Below, piece after piece: positions 1 to 8,906 of a DNA stretch of 64,000 bases (positions within the stretch are counted from its first letter, which is position 1; the number at the start of each line of letters is the position of its first letter). The notes under the pieces are model-generated. The model had not been told where the DNA came from. It ran no database searches and saw nothing but the letters and a program-made list of their open reading frames with translations. This DNA is from DAOPYU01 sp942493245. GTDB lineage: Bacteria; Sumerlaeota; Sumerlaeia; UBA8349. Made by a program: the position numbers and the translations under genes. The stretch covers positions 1,240,001 through 1,304,000 of the forward strand of contig OW818685.1 of NCBI GenBank assembly GCA_942493245.1, written 5' to 3'.

Positions 1-1
1 A

Positions 2-1141
2 CCCGCCACCGAGGCAACAGCGCAACCGGGCGCCGACCCGAATGCGCCGCAGCGGGAATTGATTTCGGCGGTACCGGTGGACGGGGCGGAAGCGCCGGTG
101 GCCGGAGCGGACGTCTATATCCTGGCCGGGCAATCGAACATGCAGGGGACCGCGAAGGTCAAGGGATTGCCGGAAGCGTTCGGTAAATCGCTGCCGAACG
201 TGTTTTTCTGGAATGGCTCCGAGTTCGAGTCGTTGTTGCCGGGCAAGACGAAAGCCAGTGCGCGCGAGGACGAGTTCGGGCCGGAGATTACTTTCGCTGC
301 CACACTGGCCAACTACCAGCCCACGCGGCTGATTTACCTGATCAAGTGCAATTCCGGAGACGTGGCTCTTCACCACGGTTGGAATGGCGACAACTGGGAA
401 GGGGGCGAGGCAAAGCCCAGCCGCCAGAATTTCTATCCGGGCGAAGGTCCGGACGACCTGAACGCCGGAATCCAGTATCTCAACCTGCGCAATCAGTCCC
501 GAGCCGCTCTGGAAAATCTGAAAAAGACCACGTTGCCTTTCCGGGTGCGGGCCATCGTGTGGATGCAGGGGGAGCACGACAGCAAGCAGTTGGAGTCGGC
601 TCTGGCTTATGCGGCCAACCTGGCGCGTCTGAAGCGTCGGCTGGAAGAGGATCTGGGGTGCGGACCTGTGCCGTTTGTCTATGGGCAGGTGCTGCCCTAC
701 GAGCCGGCGCTGACACGGTTTGTCGCCCGTCAGGAAGTGCGCGCGAGCCAGCAGGCCGCGCATTGTCTGTCGGGTCAGCCGGTTGCCATCCGGGGCGCCT
801 GGATGGTGCCGACCGACGGCATGCCGCTCCTGCCCGATACGGTGCATTACGCGCCGGTGGGGCAGGCCATGCTGGGCGAAGCGTTTGCGCTGGGAATGTT
901 TCAGGCGGAAGAGGTGCTCAAGGTGAAGGCGGCGCAGGAAGCGCCGGCCGGGATACTCCCCGCTACGGGTGCTCCGACGACCCAAACCCTGACGGGTCAG
1001 CCAGCGACGGGTGCCGGTGTTCCGGTTCAACAGCCGGTTGTGGTTCCCGGTCAGCCGGTGGTCGTTCCTGTGCAACCCGGGGTTGAGCCAGTGGGGGGGC
1101 AGCCGGGAACTGTGCCTGAAGAAAACACGCTGCCTGTCTGA
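2..1141 (+). CDS. SASA/SGNH-type carbohydrate esterase (sialate O-acetylesterase-like), 5' truncated
   Basis: The frame is open to the left edge of the window, so the true start lies outside; the in-frame TTG at 59 is only the first possible start codon inside. The visible 379 residues carry the SASA/DUF303 esterase signature: a GQSNM block with the nucleophile serine at visible residues 43-47, a WMQGEHD block in the middle, and a DTVHY block at 279-283 supplying the Asp-x-x-His of the catalytic triad. Members remove acetyl groups from polysaccharides or sialic acids, usually outside the cytoplasm. The last 65 or so residues are a low-complexity Pro/Val/Gln tail, probably a linker or surface spacer. 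Substrate is unknown. The family call is secure; specificity is not. Confidence 0.85.
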   Translation, partial: PATEATAQPGADPNAPQRELISAVPVDGAEAPVAGADVYILAGQSNMQGTAKVKGLPEAFGKSLPNVFFWNGSEFESLLPGKTKASAREDEFGPEITFAATLANYQPTRLIYLIKCNSGDVALHHGWNGDNWEGGEAKPSRQNFYPGEGPDDLNAGIQYLNLRNQSRAALENLKKTTLPFRVRAIVWMQGEHDSKQLESALAYAANLARLKRRLEEDLGCGPVPFVYGQVLPYEPALTRFVARQEVRASQQAAHCLSGQPVAIRGAWMVPTDGMPLLPDTVHYAPVGQAMLGEAFALGMFQAEEVLKVKAAQEAPAGILPATGAPTTQTLTGQPATGAGVPVQQPVVVPGQPVVVPVQPGVEPVGGQPGTVPEENTLPV

Positions 1142-1442
1142 TGGTCGTGAGTGGGGAGGCGGGGACGCATTTTCCCCCTCTTTCTTTCCAAGGGGCGGGA
1201 GAGCCAGAATTTCGGCAACCACTTTTTTTGCAACATTTTAGACCTTCACTGGAGCGGGAAGGAATTGTGGTTTTCCTCCCCTTTTCTCTTGTGAATTGTG
1301 AGGGATTCTGCCAGATTGAGAAATGAGGCCTGTGAGAGGTCGGGCAAAGCGTTTCTGTCTGTCTTCTCCAATCTCTTGACTCCTCAGCCGTTCAGAGACT
1401 TGTTCTCAGGAAGCAGGCGGTGGAAAGAATCGAGTTTTAGAT

Positions 1443-3248
1443 ATGACCTTTACCCGCCCCCACTCGTTCCATATTCCTGTGATGGGCACGGGGTTTACGA
1501 TTGATACGCCACTCCGGGTGGCCCGTTATGGCATTTCGTCTGTGATTTCGTTAGTGGACGATGTGCTGATTGAACGTGTTCGGCGGTACCACGCCGAACA
1601 GGCGGGAGAACCGTACACGGAAATCCAGTCGAAAGACGAGGACGCCCGTGCCCGGCGTATTACCGCATACTTGGATTTATTGGATGTATTGATTCAACGA
1701 CAAGTGCGGGAATTGAAGGCCGCTCCGTTTGAACCGGGCAGCGAGATCACCCGTTATTACGAACTTTTGCCCGATTCCCCGTTGAAGAGTTTGTATCGTC
1801 AAATGCTGGAAACTCAGGACGGGGAGGCGAAAGCCTGTCTGCAACAGCAATTGCGCGATGCCGTGGTGAGCGGTTCGATTGACGTCAACATCATGACCAA
1901 ACTCGACTGTCTTCACGTGGGGCCGGATGGTCAGCCGTTGCCGCAGAAAACCAGCGATGCGATGTCGGCCCTGCGCGGATTTGCCTTGAGCACGCCGTGT
2001 TCGTCTATCGTTTTTTCGGCAGGTTTGAATACGCACCTGTACAGTTACGCGGGGGAGTTCCCCGGTTTCATGCCCGACGAAACGGGAAAACTGCATAAAA
2101 AAATCACGCTGAAAGTCAGCGACTATCGTTCCGCCGTGGTGCAGGGCAAGTTTCTCGCCAAGAAGGGACTCTGGGTTTCGGAGTTCCGTGTCGAATCGGG
2201 ACTGAATTGTGGGGGCCACGCCTTCGCTTCGAATGGGCGGTTGCTCGGGCCGATTCTCCAGGAATTCATGGAAAAGCGCGAATCTCTGTTCGAGGAATTG
2301 CACGGGTTGTATCTTCATTCCGCGCCGATTCGGAGACTGGGGTGGAACAACGCGTCGCCCCATCCGACGCTCATCACCGTTCAGGGCGGGATCGGGACAG
2401 CCGAGGAGAACGAACTGTGTCTGCGCCACTACAAAGTGGACGGGACAGGGTGGGGTACCCCTTTTCTGTTCGTGCCCGAGGTGACCAATGTGGATCAGGC
2501 GCATCTCGATAAACTGTGCGCCGCCACCGAGGACGATGTTTTTCTGAGCGACAGTTCGCCTCTGGGTGTTCCGTTCTGGAACCTTCGGAATTCGGGCAGC
2601 GAAGAAAAACGCCGTGAGCGCATCGAAGAGGGCAATCCGGGCAGTCCGTGCCCGAAGGGGTATCTGCTTTTCAACACGGAACTGAGCGACCGGCCCGTTT
2701 GTGTGGCGGCCCGGGCGTATGTGCGCAAGAAACTCGATCAGTTGAAAGCGGCCCACCTTCCCGAGGATCTGGCCCGGCGGTTTTGCGAGTCGGTGCTGGC
2801 CAAGTCCTGTATTTGCCACGACCTGGCCGGTGGGGTCAGCCTCAAACTGGGTCTGGACCCGAATGCCACCCCTGCGATCTGTCCCGGGAAGAATGCCGTG
2901 GACTTTTCGAGTCTCGCAACGCTGGAAGACATGGTCGGGCACATTTACGGACGGCTGTCCCTCCTGAAGAACGTCAACCGTCACCACATGTTCCTTCGTG
3001 AGTTGATGCTGAACATCGAGTATCTGAACAAGGAATGGGAACACTTCTCGGTGGAACTGTCGAGCCGGACTCCGAAGTATTTTCTGGAATTCCGCGACAA
3101 TCTGCTGTCGGGAATCGAGCACTACCGGCGCTTGGCGGAAGAGTATTTCGCGGACAAGAAATCGCGTTTCCTGAGTGAACTTAAAGCGCTTCAGGAAGAG
3201 TTGGAGTGTCTTCCTCTTTTTACGACAAAGCCGACTTCGGCGGGGTAG
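1443..3248 (+). CDS. conserved protein of unknown function (601 aa, Cys-containing)
   Basis: This is a full-length soluble protein with codon use like its neighbours and no signal peptide or membrane segment. I do not recognise a named domain. Well-ordered, conserved-looking blocks include ESGLNCGGHAF (about 255-265), a glycine-rich VQGGIGTAEEN stretch (about 315-325), VDGTGWGTPF (about 335-345) and SPLGVPFWNLR (about 375-385). Cysteines cluster in SPCPKG (about 400) and in CESVLAKSCICHD (about 445-457), compatible with metal or Fe-S binding, but that is inference. The glycine-rich block followed by a substrate-like loop could fit a TIM-barrel oxidoreductase. The ATG at 1443 lacks a clear Shine-Dalgarno. 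A strong intrinsic terminator follows the stop codon, so it seems to be a separate transcription unit. Confidence 0.7.
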   Translation: MTFTRPHSFHIPVMGTGFTIDTPLRVARYGISSVISLVDDVLIERVRRYHAEQAGEPYTEIQSKDEDARARRITAYLDLLDVLIQRQVRELKAAPFEPGSEITRYYELLPDSPLKSLYRQMLETQDGEAKACLQQQLRDAVVSGSIDVNIMTKLDCLHVGPDGQPLPQKTSDAMSALRGFALSTPCSSIVFSAGLNTHLYSYAGEFPGFMPDETGKLHKKITLKVSDYRSAVVQGKFLAKKGLWVSEFRVESGLNCGGHAFASNGRLLGPILQEFMEKRESLFEELHGLYLHSAPIRRLGWNNASPHPTLITVQGGIGTAEENELCLRHYKVDGTGWGTPFLFVPEVTNVDQAHLDKLCAATEDDVFLSDSSPLGVPFWNLRNSGSEEKRRERIEEGNPGSPCPKGYLLFNTELSDRPVCVAARAYVRKKLDQLKAAHLPEDLARRFCESVLAKSCICHDLAGGVSLKLGLDPNATPAICPGKNAVDFSSLATLEDMVGHIYGRLSLLKNVNRHHMFLRELMLNIEYLNKEWEHFSVELSSRTPKYFLEFRDNLLSGIEHYRRLAEEYFADKKSRFLSELKALQEELECLPLFTTKPTSAG

Positions 3249-3280
3249 GCCTGAGCGACCTCTCTTTTCTCGCGAATTCC

Positions 3281-3306
3281 GGCCCCGCTGAAGGCGGGGC
3301 CATTTT
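3281..3306 (+). terminator. intrinsic terminator
   Basis: GGCCCCGC (3281-3288), a 5-nt loop, GCGGGGCC (3294-3301), then ATTTTC. This is an 8-bp all-GC stem followed by a short T run, 33 bases after the stop of the 601-aa gene and just before marC. Confidence 0.75.
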
Positions 3307-3330
3307 CGTATCCGATTCTTTGAGGACATC

Positions 3331-3918
3331 ATGACCATTTTATCCGCCGCAATGATCTTGTTTCTCGTCATGGATCCCATCGGGAACACGGCGTGTTTTT
3401 CGATCCTGTTGAAGGATGTGGACGCACGCCGACATAAGAAGATTGTTCTGCGCGAGGTGTGTATTGCCCTGCTGATTCTGGTCATTTTTCTTTTTGCGGG
3501 GCGCGAACTGTTGGAATTCCTGGACATTTCACAGGCGTCGTTGGGGATTTCCGGAGGGGTCATTCTCTTCCTGATCGCGATCGACATGATTTTCCACGGA
3601 GCGACCAGTCGTTTCACGACGAGCGAGGAAGAAGAGCCGTTTATTGTGCCGTTGGCTATCCCGCTGGTCGCCGGTCCCTCGGCGATGGCCACGGTCATGC
3701 TGCTGATGGCGCGCGAGCCGGAAAAGTGGCTCGACTGGTTGCTGGCGCTGTTGCTGGCCTGGTTTGTGTCCAGCCTGATTTTGCTGCTCTCGAAACAGGT
3801 GGGGCATTTTCTCGGAAGCCGGGGGTTGGCCGCGCTCACCCGCCTGATGGGGATGATCCTGATTATTGTCGCGGTGGAAATGCTGATCAAAGGCGCCAAA
3901 CAGGCGTGTCTGCATTGA
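3331..3918 (+). CDS. MarC/YhgN family integral membrane protein
   Basis: The 195 residues form about six hydrophobic helices, the size and layout of the MarC (UPF0056) family. The family motif near the N-terminus (FLVMDPIGN, residues 11-19) is present, followed by a polar loop with RRHKK and a second-half PLAIPLVAGPSAM block (about 108-120), which mirrors the first half as expected for this internally duplicated fold. The family's transport substrate is not settled; the old multiple-antibiotic-resistance link has not held up. It is followed 37 bases later by wecB on the same strand with its own strong ribosome binding site, so the two may be co-transcribed. Confidence 0.88.
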   Translation: MTILSAAMILFLVMDPIGNTACFSILLKDVDARRHKKIVLREVCIALLILVIFLFAGRELLEFLDISQASLGISGGVILFLIAIDMIFHGATSRFTTSEEEEPFIVPLAIPLVAGPSAMATVMLLMAREPEKWLDWLLALLLAWFVSSLILLLSKQVGHFLGSRGLAALTRLMGMILIIVAVEMLIKGAKQACLH

Positions 3919-3955
3919 ATCTAAATACCCGAGCGCTCATCGGGAAGGAGGCGCG

Positions 3956-5086
3956 ATGCGTAGAATCGCACTGATTTTCGGAACCCGCCCCGAAGCGATC
4001 AAACTGTGTCCCCTGGCGCTGGCGTTGCGCGACCATCCGGACTTTGAACCCTGCGTGTGCGTGACGGCTCAGCACCGTTCGATGCTGGACCAGGTTCTGG
4101 GTGTTTTCGGCATCGTGCCGGATGTGGATTTGAACCTCATGCAACCCGGCCAGACGCTTTCGGGTCTGGCGGCCCGGACGATGGAAGCGTTGGATCGGTA
4201 CCTCGAGCGCGAGCAGCCCGAAATGGTCCTCGTGCAGGGGGACACCACGACGGTGCTCTGCGCGGCGCTGGCGGCGTTCCACCGGCAGATCCCGGTGGGG
4301 CATGTCGAGGCGGGCCTGCGCACCTGGAACAAACTGGCACCCTTCCCCGAGGAGATGAACCGGACGCTGACCTCGCGTCTGGCCGATTGGCATTTCGCGC
4401 CGACCGAGTGGGCGCGCGGCAACCTCCTTCAGGAGGGGATCGCCCCCAAGCGGGTGTTCGTCACAGGCAACACGGTGCTTGACGCCCTGCGCATCACTCT
4501 GGAGACGGTGCGACGCGACGCTCTGTGTTTTCCCGGCCTGCCCGCTTCTATTTTCTCCGACGAATGCGAGCGCCCGCTGGTTCTCATCACGGGCCATCGC
4601 CGCGAGAATTTCGGCAAGGGTTTTGATGCGATCTGCGACGCGGTGGTCCGGTTGTCCGAGGCGTTTCCCGAGACGGCTTTTGTCTATCCTGTCCACCTCA
4701 ACCCGCGGGTGCTCGATCCCGTGCGGGAGCGGCTGGGGGGACGGCGCAACATCTTCCTGATCGAGCCGCTGGCCTATGCGGAATTTGTCGTCCTGATGGA
4801 ACGCTGCACGCTGGTCCTGACCGACAGCGGTGGGGTGCAGGAGGAAGCGCCGAGCCTGGGAAAACCGGTTCTCGTCATGCGGGAGACCACGGAGCGTCCT
4901 GAAGCGGTCGAGGCGGGGACGGCCCGACTGGTGGGGACGGACCCCGAGCGGATCTTCGAGGCCGTGTCGGAACTGTTGAACGACCCGTTGGCTTATGAAA
5001 CAATGGCCCGCGCGGTCAATCCGTATGGAGACGGCCACGCCTGCGAGCGGATTGTGAAGATCCTGACGGAGATCGCGGCGCGATAG
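3956..5086 (+). CDS. wecB: UDP-N-acetylglucosamine 2-epimerase, non-hydrolysing
   Basis: The 376-residue cytoplasmic protein has the full set of WecB/MnaA signatures: GTRPEAIK at the N-terminus, VQGDTTT (about 93), HVEAGLRT (about 116), EEMNR, TGNTVLDAL (about 170) and TDSGGVQEEAP near 285. It interconverts UDP-GlcNAc and UDP-ManNAc for surface polysaccharide synthesis. The start is fixed by GGAAGGAGG about 5 bases upstream of ATG 3956. No other polysaccharide gene is adjacent, but UDP-sugar genes occur at 19-30 kb. Confidence 0.95.
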   Translation: MRRIALIFGTRPEAIKLCPLALALRDHPDFEPCVCVTAQHRSMLDQVLGVFGIVPDVDLNLMQPGQTLSGLAARTMEALDRYLEREQPEMVLVQGDTTTVLCAALAAFHRQIPVGHVEAGLRTWNKLAPFPEEMNRTLTSRLADWHFAPTEWARGNLLQEGIAPKRVFVTGNTVLDALRITLETVRRDALCFPGLPASIFSDECERPLVLITGHRRENFGKGFDAICDAVVRLSEAFPETAFVYPVHLNPRVLDPVRERLGGRRNIFLIEPLAYAEFVVLMERCTLVLTDSGGVQEEAPSLGKPVLVMRETTERPEAVEAGTARLVGTDPERIFEAVSELLNDPLAYETMARAVNPYGDGHACERIVKILTEIAAR

Positions 5087-5193
5087 GGACGAAAATGAAG
5101 ATCTTTGGATACAGATCGGTTGTGAAAATTCCGGAAGGTGTTTCCGGGACAGGTGATGACGACTTTTTCGGGTCAAACATCCTTTATGGAGTA

Positions 5194-5407
5194 GAGCGCC
5201 AACGGCGCGCCTTATACCAGCCTGGGGCATCGCCCCAGGAACCGATTCGGTTTTCGAAAGAAGGGCTGAAAGCCCGTATTATCGAGAGGTCTTTTCCGCT
5301 TTATAGCACGGGCCTTCAGCCCTTGTCTGAATGAGGGGTGCCCTTCCTGGGGCGACGCTTCGTTTGCCCCAGGCTACAATAAGTCCGCGCCGTTGGCGCT
5401 CAACGGC
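5194..5407. repeat. paired three-hairpin REP-like element, copy 1 (inverted pair)
   Basis: The 408-base gap between wecB and mutY is largely this element. The left unit has palindromes GCGCCAACGGCGC (from 5196), CCTGGGGC-GCCCCAGG (5221-5239) and GGGCTGAAAGCCC (from 5264). The right unit is the same order inverted: GGGCCTTCAGCCC (5310-5322), CCTGGGGC...GCCCCAGG with an adjacent GCTACAA (5346-5378), then GCGCCGTTGGCGC (5387-5399). The reverse complement of the right half matches the left almost base for base, except for a shorter central loop on the left. The open reading frame at 5095-5334 lies inside this element and is not a gene. Confidence 0.85.
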
Positions 5408-5494
5408 GGCTTTCCGGTTGAAAGAACAAGAAACAGAATCGCCGTTCTGACTGCGGCTTCAGGTAAAAACGAGAACAATGGATTGCAGTAACCA

Positions 5495-6655
5495 ATGGCC
5501 AAGAAAACAGAAACAGACCTGCGGACGCTTCAGGTGCCGCTGAGCATGGCGCGCGACGTGCCGAAACGCCTGCTCGAGTGGTACGACGCCAACAAGCGCG
5601 ACCTCCCCTGGCGCCGGATGCGCAACCCCTACGCCACGCTGGTGTCGGAGTTCATGCTCCAGCAGACGCAGGTGGCCACGGTGGTGCCTTACTTCGAACG
5701 CTTTCTGAAAGAATACCCCACGGTCGAGGCGCTCGCGCAGGCCTCGGAACAGGACGTGCTGCGCCAGTGGGCCGGGTTGGGCTACTACAGCCGCGCGCGC
5801 AACCTCCACGCGTCCGCTAAGCGGATCGTGTCGGACTACGGTGGCCAGGTTCCCGACAAGTTCGCCGACCTGCTTTTCCTCCCCGGCGTGGGGCGCTACG
5901 CGGCGGGCGCCATCGCGAGTATCGGGTTCGACGTGCCGGTGCCCGCCGTGGACGGCAACGTGATCCGCGTGATCGGACGCCTGCTGGCGATAGACGCCGA
6001 TCCGGCGTCGCCCCGGGTCCGCCAGGGGTACGAACAGATCGCCGCACAGATGGTGCCGCAGGAGCGCGCCGGCGATTACAACCAGTCGGTCATGGAACTC
6101 GGTGCGCGGGTCTGTACCCCGGGTCCGGGGAAACCGGATTGTGAGCACTGCCCGATCTCCGCCTTCTGTCAGGCGTTCACCCAGGGCGATCCCGAGAATT
6201 ATCCCCCGGCCGTCAAACGGCCGGACACCGTCCAGGTGGAAGAGGCCTGCGCCGTGGTGCGCGAGGGCGATCTCTGCTTCATCGCCCGGTGCTCGGACAA
6301 TGCCGGGCGCTACCGGAACATGTGGGAGTTCCCCGGTGTCCAACTGGGACCGGACGCCGAGGCCCCCGCTGTGCTGCGCGCGTTCCTGAAGCGCGAGTTC
6401 GGCCTGCGCGTCCGAGTGGGGGAGGAGTGGGCCGAGATTCGCCACCAGGTGACGCACCACCGCATCCGCAAGCGGGTGTTCCTCTGTTCGCTCGACAAGG
6501 GCGCCACGCCGGACCGGTCCGAAGAAGAGGTCGCCCAATGGGTCACGACGGATCAGATCGCCGCCCTCCCCATCGGCGCGCCCCACAAAAAAATCCTCCA
6601 ACTCCTCACCGAGAGCCAGGATTTCTTCGGGGGACCGTTTGGGGGAAGTCAGTAG
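5495..6655 (+). CDS. mutY: A/G-specific adenine glycosylase
   Basis: This 386-residue base-excision repair enzyme removes adenine mispaired with 8-oxoguanine. The HhH-GPD fold is complete: SEFMLQQTQV with the catalytic Glu52, the hairpin LPGVGRYAAGAI (about 129-140), and AVDGNVIRV with the catalytic Asp153. The 4Fe-4S loop follows with Cys207, Cys216, Cys219 and Cys225; the first spacing is eight residues, where the usual MutY spacing is six. A NUDIX-like C-terminal domain (from about 245) recognises 8-oxoG. The upstream ribosome binding site is weak. It stands alone between two repeat elements. Confidence 0.95.
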   Translation: MAKKTETDLRTLQVPLSMARDVPKRLLEWYDANKRDLPWRRMRNPYATLVSEFMLQQTQVATVVPYFERFLKEYPTVEALAQASEQDVLRQWAGLGYYSRARNLHASAKRIVSDYGGQVPDKFADLLFLPGVGRYAAGAIASIGFDVPVPAVDGNVIRVIGRLLAIDADPASPRVRQGYEQIAAQMVPQERAGDYNQSVMELGARVCTPGPGKPDCEHCPISAFCQAFTQGDPENYPPAVKRPDTVQVEEACAVVREGDLCFIARCSDNAGRYRNMWEFPGVQLGPDAEAPAVLRAFLKREFGLRVRVGEEWAEIRHQVTHHRIRKRVFLCSLDKGATPDRSEEEVAQWVTTDQIAALPIGAPHKKILQLLTESQDFFGGPFGGSQ

Positions 6656-6707
6656 TTTTGAGTTACGCTATCTATAGCATTTTGTGTAATGTTGTAGTTT
6701 TGTCAAA

Positions 6708-6802
6708 GGGCCCCGAAGGGGCCTCCCATGAATAGCCGTGGGTGACCGAAGGGAACCCACGGAAAAGGGTCTCCAAAGATCAAGCCCTGAAGGGGCGCCC
6801 CA
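6708..6802. repeat. three-hairpin REP-like element, copy 2 (single unit)
   Basis: Box 1 is GGCCCCGAAGGGGCC (6709-6723). The core is TAGCC followed by a hairpin from GTGGG to CCCAC around CCGAAGG (6733-6762). Box 3 is an imperfect CCCTGAAGGGG palindrome near 6785. It is nearly identical over about 55 bases to the right half of the copy at 31187-31241, read in reverse. It lies just before the unknown gene at 6895, so upstream in-frame starts of that gene fall inside the repeat and are not credible. Confidence 0.8.
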
Positions 6803-6894
6803 ACAGGATGGTGATAAAACCAGAAGGGGGCAAATTTTCGTTCGATTCTTTACTCGCAAAACCGGCTATTGGTCGTGGAAAAAGAGAAAACATC

Positions 6895-8121
6895 ATGGAT
6901 CGCCCGGCTCGAAAATTTGAATCATTTATGGATCGGGTTGATGAGACCCGAAAAGAGTCTGCGGGCAGAATTCATCTGATGGCCGCCAGGAACGCGCCGC
7001 TTGTCGCCCTGATTCGACGAGGGCCCAGCCGGTATTTCCATATCATGCGATGGAATACCCAGGATGATACGATTGAGCACGGTTCCTGGTTCAAGGGGCG
7101 AATCTGGCCGTTGGACTGCGATATTTCCCTCGATGGACAATGGATGATCTATTATGCGCGTGGGAAAAAAGCGGTATCGTGGAATGGAATTTGTCGTCTG
7201 CCCTGGTTGAAAACCATTTGTGATGGAACGGCGAATACCCATTGTGGAGGTGGGGGGTATTGGAAAAATTCGGATACAATCGTCCTCAATTATTGGGAAA
7301 TTGAGAATCGAAATGGAGAATTGCCGTTTTCTGTTGAAAAAGAATACTTGGCTGGACGATTGGATGGCATGGAGAGAAAGATTTTCGAACGAGATGGATG
7401 GACACGAGATCGATCAGGATGGATACAAGGAGATTCGGATCCGGGATGGTATTGCAAGCCCACTCCCCTGCATCCCACTTTATGGGCCTTTCATCGGGGA
7501 AGTTTTAACTGTGAACCGTTATTTGAATTTCATTTGACGGGATATCCCGATCTCTTGAATGAGCACGTTCAATGGGCGACGTGGGATTGTCTGGGCCAGT
7601 TGATTGTTTCACGATCTGGGAAAATTGAGCGTTATCGTCTTGAGGATCTGGAGCGGGGACAGCCTGCATTCCAGATGTCCTTCGAGGACTTGAGGCCCCC
7701 GACTCAACTCAAGACTCCTTCTGCCGAATCTGGGAGAAAGGGGGAACCTCGGACAAGTGGACGGTATTTGAGAAAGGTGTATAAGCGGAACTCTTGCGCA
7801 GAAATGGAGGATGTTGAGGAAGAAACGTTTTCCACTTTTCCTCCTGATTTTCTGGAGACCCTGTCCCTTGTACCGGAACTGGAAGAGTGGAGACCCTGTT
7901 TACAGGGGTTGCAGGATCGGGGTCTTGAAAAAGCGATCAGGCCACTTTTCCGATCACTTCAAAGTTTGAATCAGATCATGTTGGAACATGGAGATAATCC
8001 CCAGATTCAGAAGGCTCTGAAGGATTCGAGTTCGATTCTTCAAAACCTCAAAGAGTACTTGAAGACCACAACCGACCGATCTGAATTTTCAAGGTTTGAT
8101 GATGCTGGGAAGGGAACTTGA
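6895..8121 (+). CDS. conserved protein of unknown function, AT-rich relative to neighbours (408 aa)
   Basis: The frame is open from 6742, but its first 50 codons translate the REP-like repeat, so ATG 6895 is the likely start; ATG 6928 is an alternative. The N-terminal half has a distinctive pattern seen in bacterial hypothetical proteins: a short helix, then RRGPSRYFHIMRW (about 42-54), GSWFKGRIW, CDISLDGQWMIYY and a Trp/Gly-rich block with CGGGGYW. This looks like repeated beta strands as in a propeller, but that is inference. The C-terminal third (from about 280) is charged and helical. Base composition and codon choice are clearly more AT-rich than surrounding genes, suggesting acquisition or relaxed selection. 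No signal peptide. Function unknown. Confidence 0.65.
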   Translation: MDRPARKFESFMDRVDETRKESAGRIHLMAARNAPLVALIRRGPSRYFHIMRWNTQDDTIEHGSWFKGRIWPLDCDISLDGQWMIYYARGKKAVSWNGICRLPWLKTICDGTANTHCGGGGYWKNSDTIVLNYWEIENRNGELPFSVEKEYLAGRLDGMERKIFERDGWTRDRSGWIQGDSDPGWYCKPTPLHPTLWAFHRGSFNCEPLFEFHLTGYPDLLNEHVQWATWDCLGQLIVSRSGKIERYRLEDLERGQPAFQMSFEDLRPPTQLKTPSAESGRKGEPRTSGRYLRKVYKRNSCAEMEDVEEETFSTFPPDFLETLSLVPELEEWRPCLQGLQDRGLEKAIRPLFRSLQSLNQIMLEHGDNPQIQKALKDSSSILQNLKEYLKTTTDRSEFSRFDDAGKGT

Positions 8122-8174
8122 GATCGGTCGGTTGAAGAATACTCCATAATGAATGGTCCAAATCTCCAAAAGAA

Positions 8175-8183
8175 AGGAGGTGA
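8175..8183 (+). promoter_or_regulatory. very strong ribosome binding site deciding the start at 8190
   Basis: AGGAGGTGA is a full anti-Shine-Dalgarno match lying 6 bases before ATG 8190. It excludes the in-frame TTG at 8184, which is too close, and implies high expression of the secreted protein. Confidence 0.85.
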
Positions 8184-8189
8184 TTGCAA

Positions 8190-8906
8190 ATGCGAAAATC
8201 CTTATCCCTGATGGCCGGAGGGGTTTGTCTGGCGTTGTGGGTGTCCGGGGCTTCGGCTCTGGAGGTCGGCGGGTACACGTTGAAGAGCGAGAATGCCTTC
8301 CGGTACAGTGTGACGCTGGGAGCGGAGAAGGACGCCAAGCCGATGCTTCTGATCCTGGACGAATCGAAGGGGACGGGCAAAGGCTACGACGTCGCGATCG
8401 CCGACACGAACCTGGACGGGAAACTCTCGGACGAAAAAACGATTGATCAAAACAACCGGGTGACGTCCAGCGCCTCGTACTCGTTCTTTACCTTCGAGAT
8501 CACGGCGCCCTTCGGCAAAGTGGACCCGAAGGCGAAGTACGCCTTCTCGGCCTATGTCTTTTCCAATCCAAACCAGAAAGACGCGACGCCGCAGCCGTCC
8601 CTGATGTGTACGCTCTCGTTCGCCCAAAAGGACGAGAAGTGGTCGTACATGCTTCTGGGCCTGAAAGGCAAGGTTGACGAGAAGAAGGATCCGGGTCTGA
8701 AACTGGTGCGGCTCGGAACCCCCTTCAAGTTGGACCTGAAGGCGGAAGTGAAAGAGGGCAAACTGGAAGTGGCTGGTGCGTTCAAGGACGCCGAGGAGCA
8801 GACGTTGCGTGTCGCCCGGCGGGGTGAGAAAGAAGTCGTGCCGCACCTGAAGGTCACCGGACCCGATGGCCAGGCGTTTGTGGACAAGGATCTCAGCTAT
8901 GGGTGA
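8190..8906 (+). CDS. secreted protein of unknown function; frame continues beyond an in-frame UGA
   Basis: The N-terminus is a classical signal peptide (MRK, hydrophobic core, ending near ASA about residue 23). The mature part is beta-rich and has an EF-hand/dockerin-like DTNLDGKLSDE calcium-type loop (about 72-82). I recognise no named family. The TGA at 8904 gives a 238-aa product, yet the same frame carries on for 41 more sense codons to a second TGA at 9030. That tail has normal codon use and protein-like composition and reads as the closing strands of a beta domain. The stop at 8904 is therefore suspicious: a nonsense change, a sequencing error, or recoding as selenocysteine. A hairpin begins 14 bases after the UGA. 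Confidence 0.75.
   Translation: MRKSLSLMAGGVCLALWVSGASALEVGGYTLKSENAFRYSVTLGAEKDAKPMLLILDESKGTGKGYDVAIADTNLDGKLSDEKTIDQNNRVTSSASYSFFTFEITAPFGKVDPKAKYAFSAYVFSNPNQKDATPQPSLMCTLSFAQKDEKWSYMLLGLKGKVDEKKDPGLKLVRLGTPFKLDLKAEVKEGKLEVAGAFKDAEEQTLRVARRGEKEVVPHLKVTGPDGQAFVDKDLSYG

Noticed and set aside
5095..5334. 79-aa open frame after wecB
   Set aside because: It translates the inverted repeat element and has no ribosome binding site or protein-like composition.
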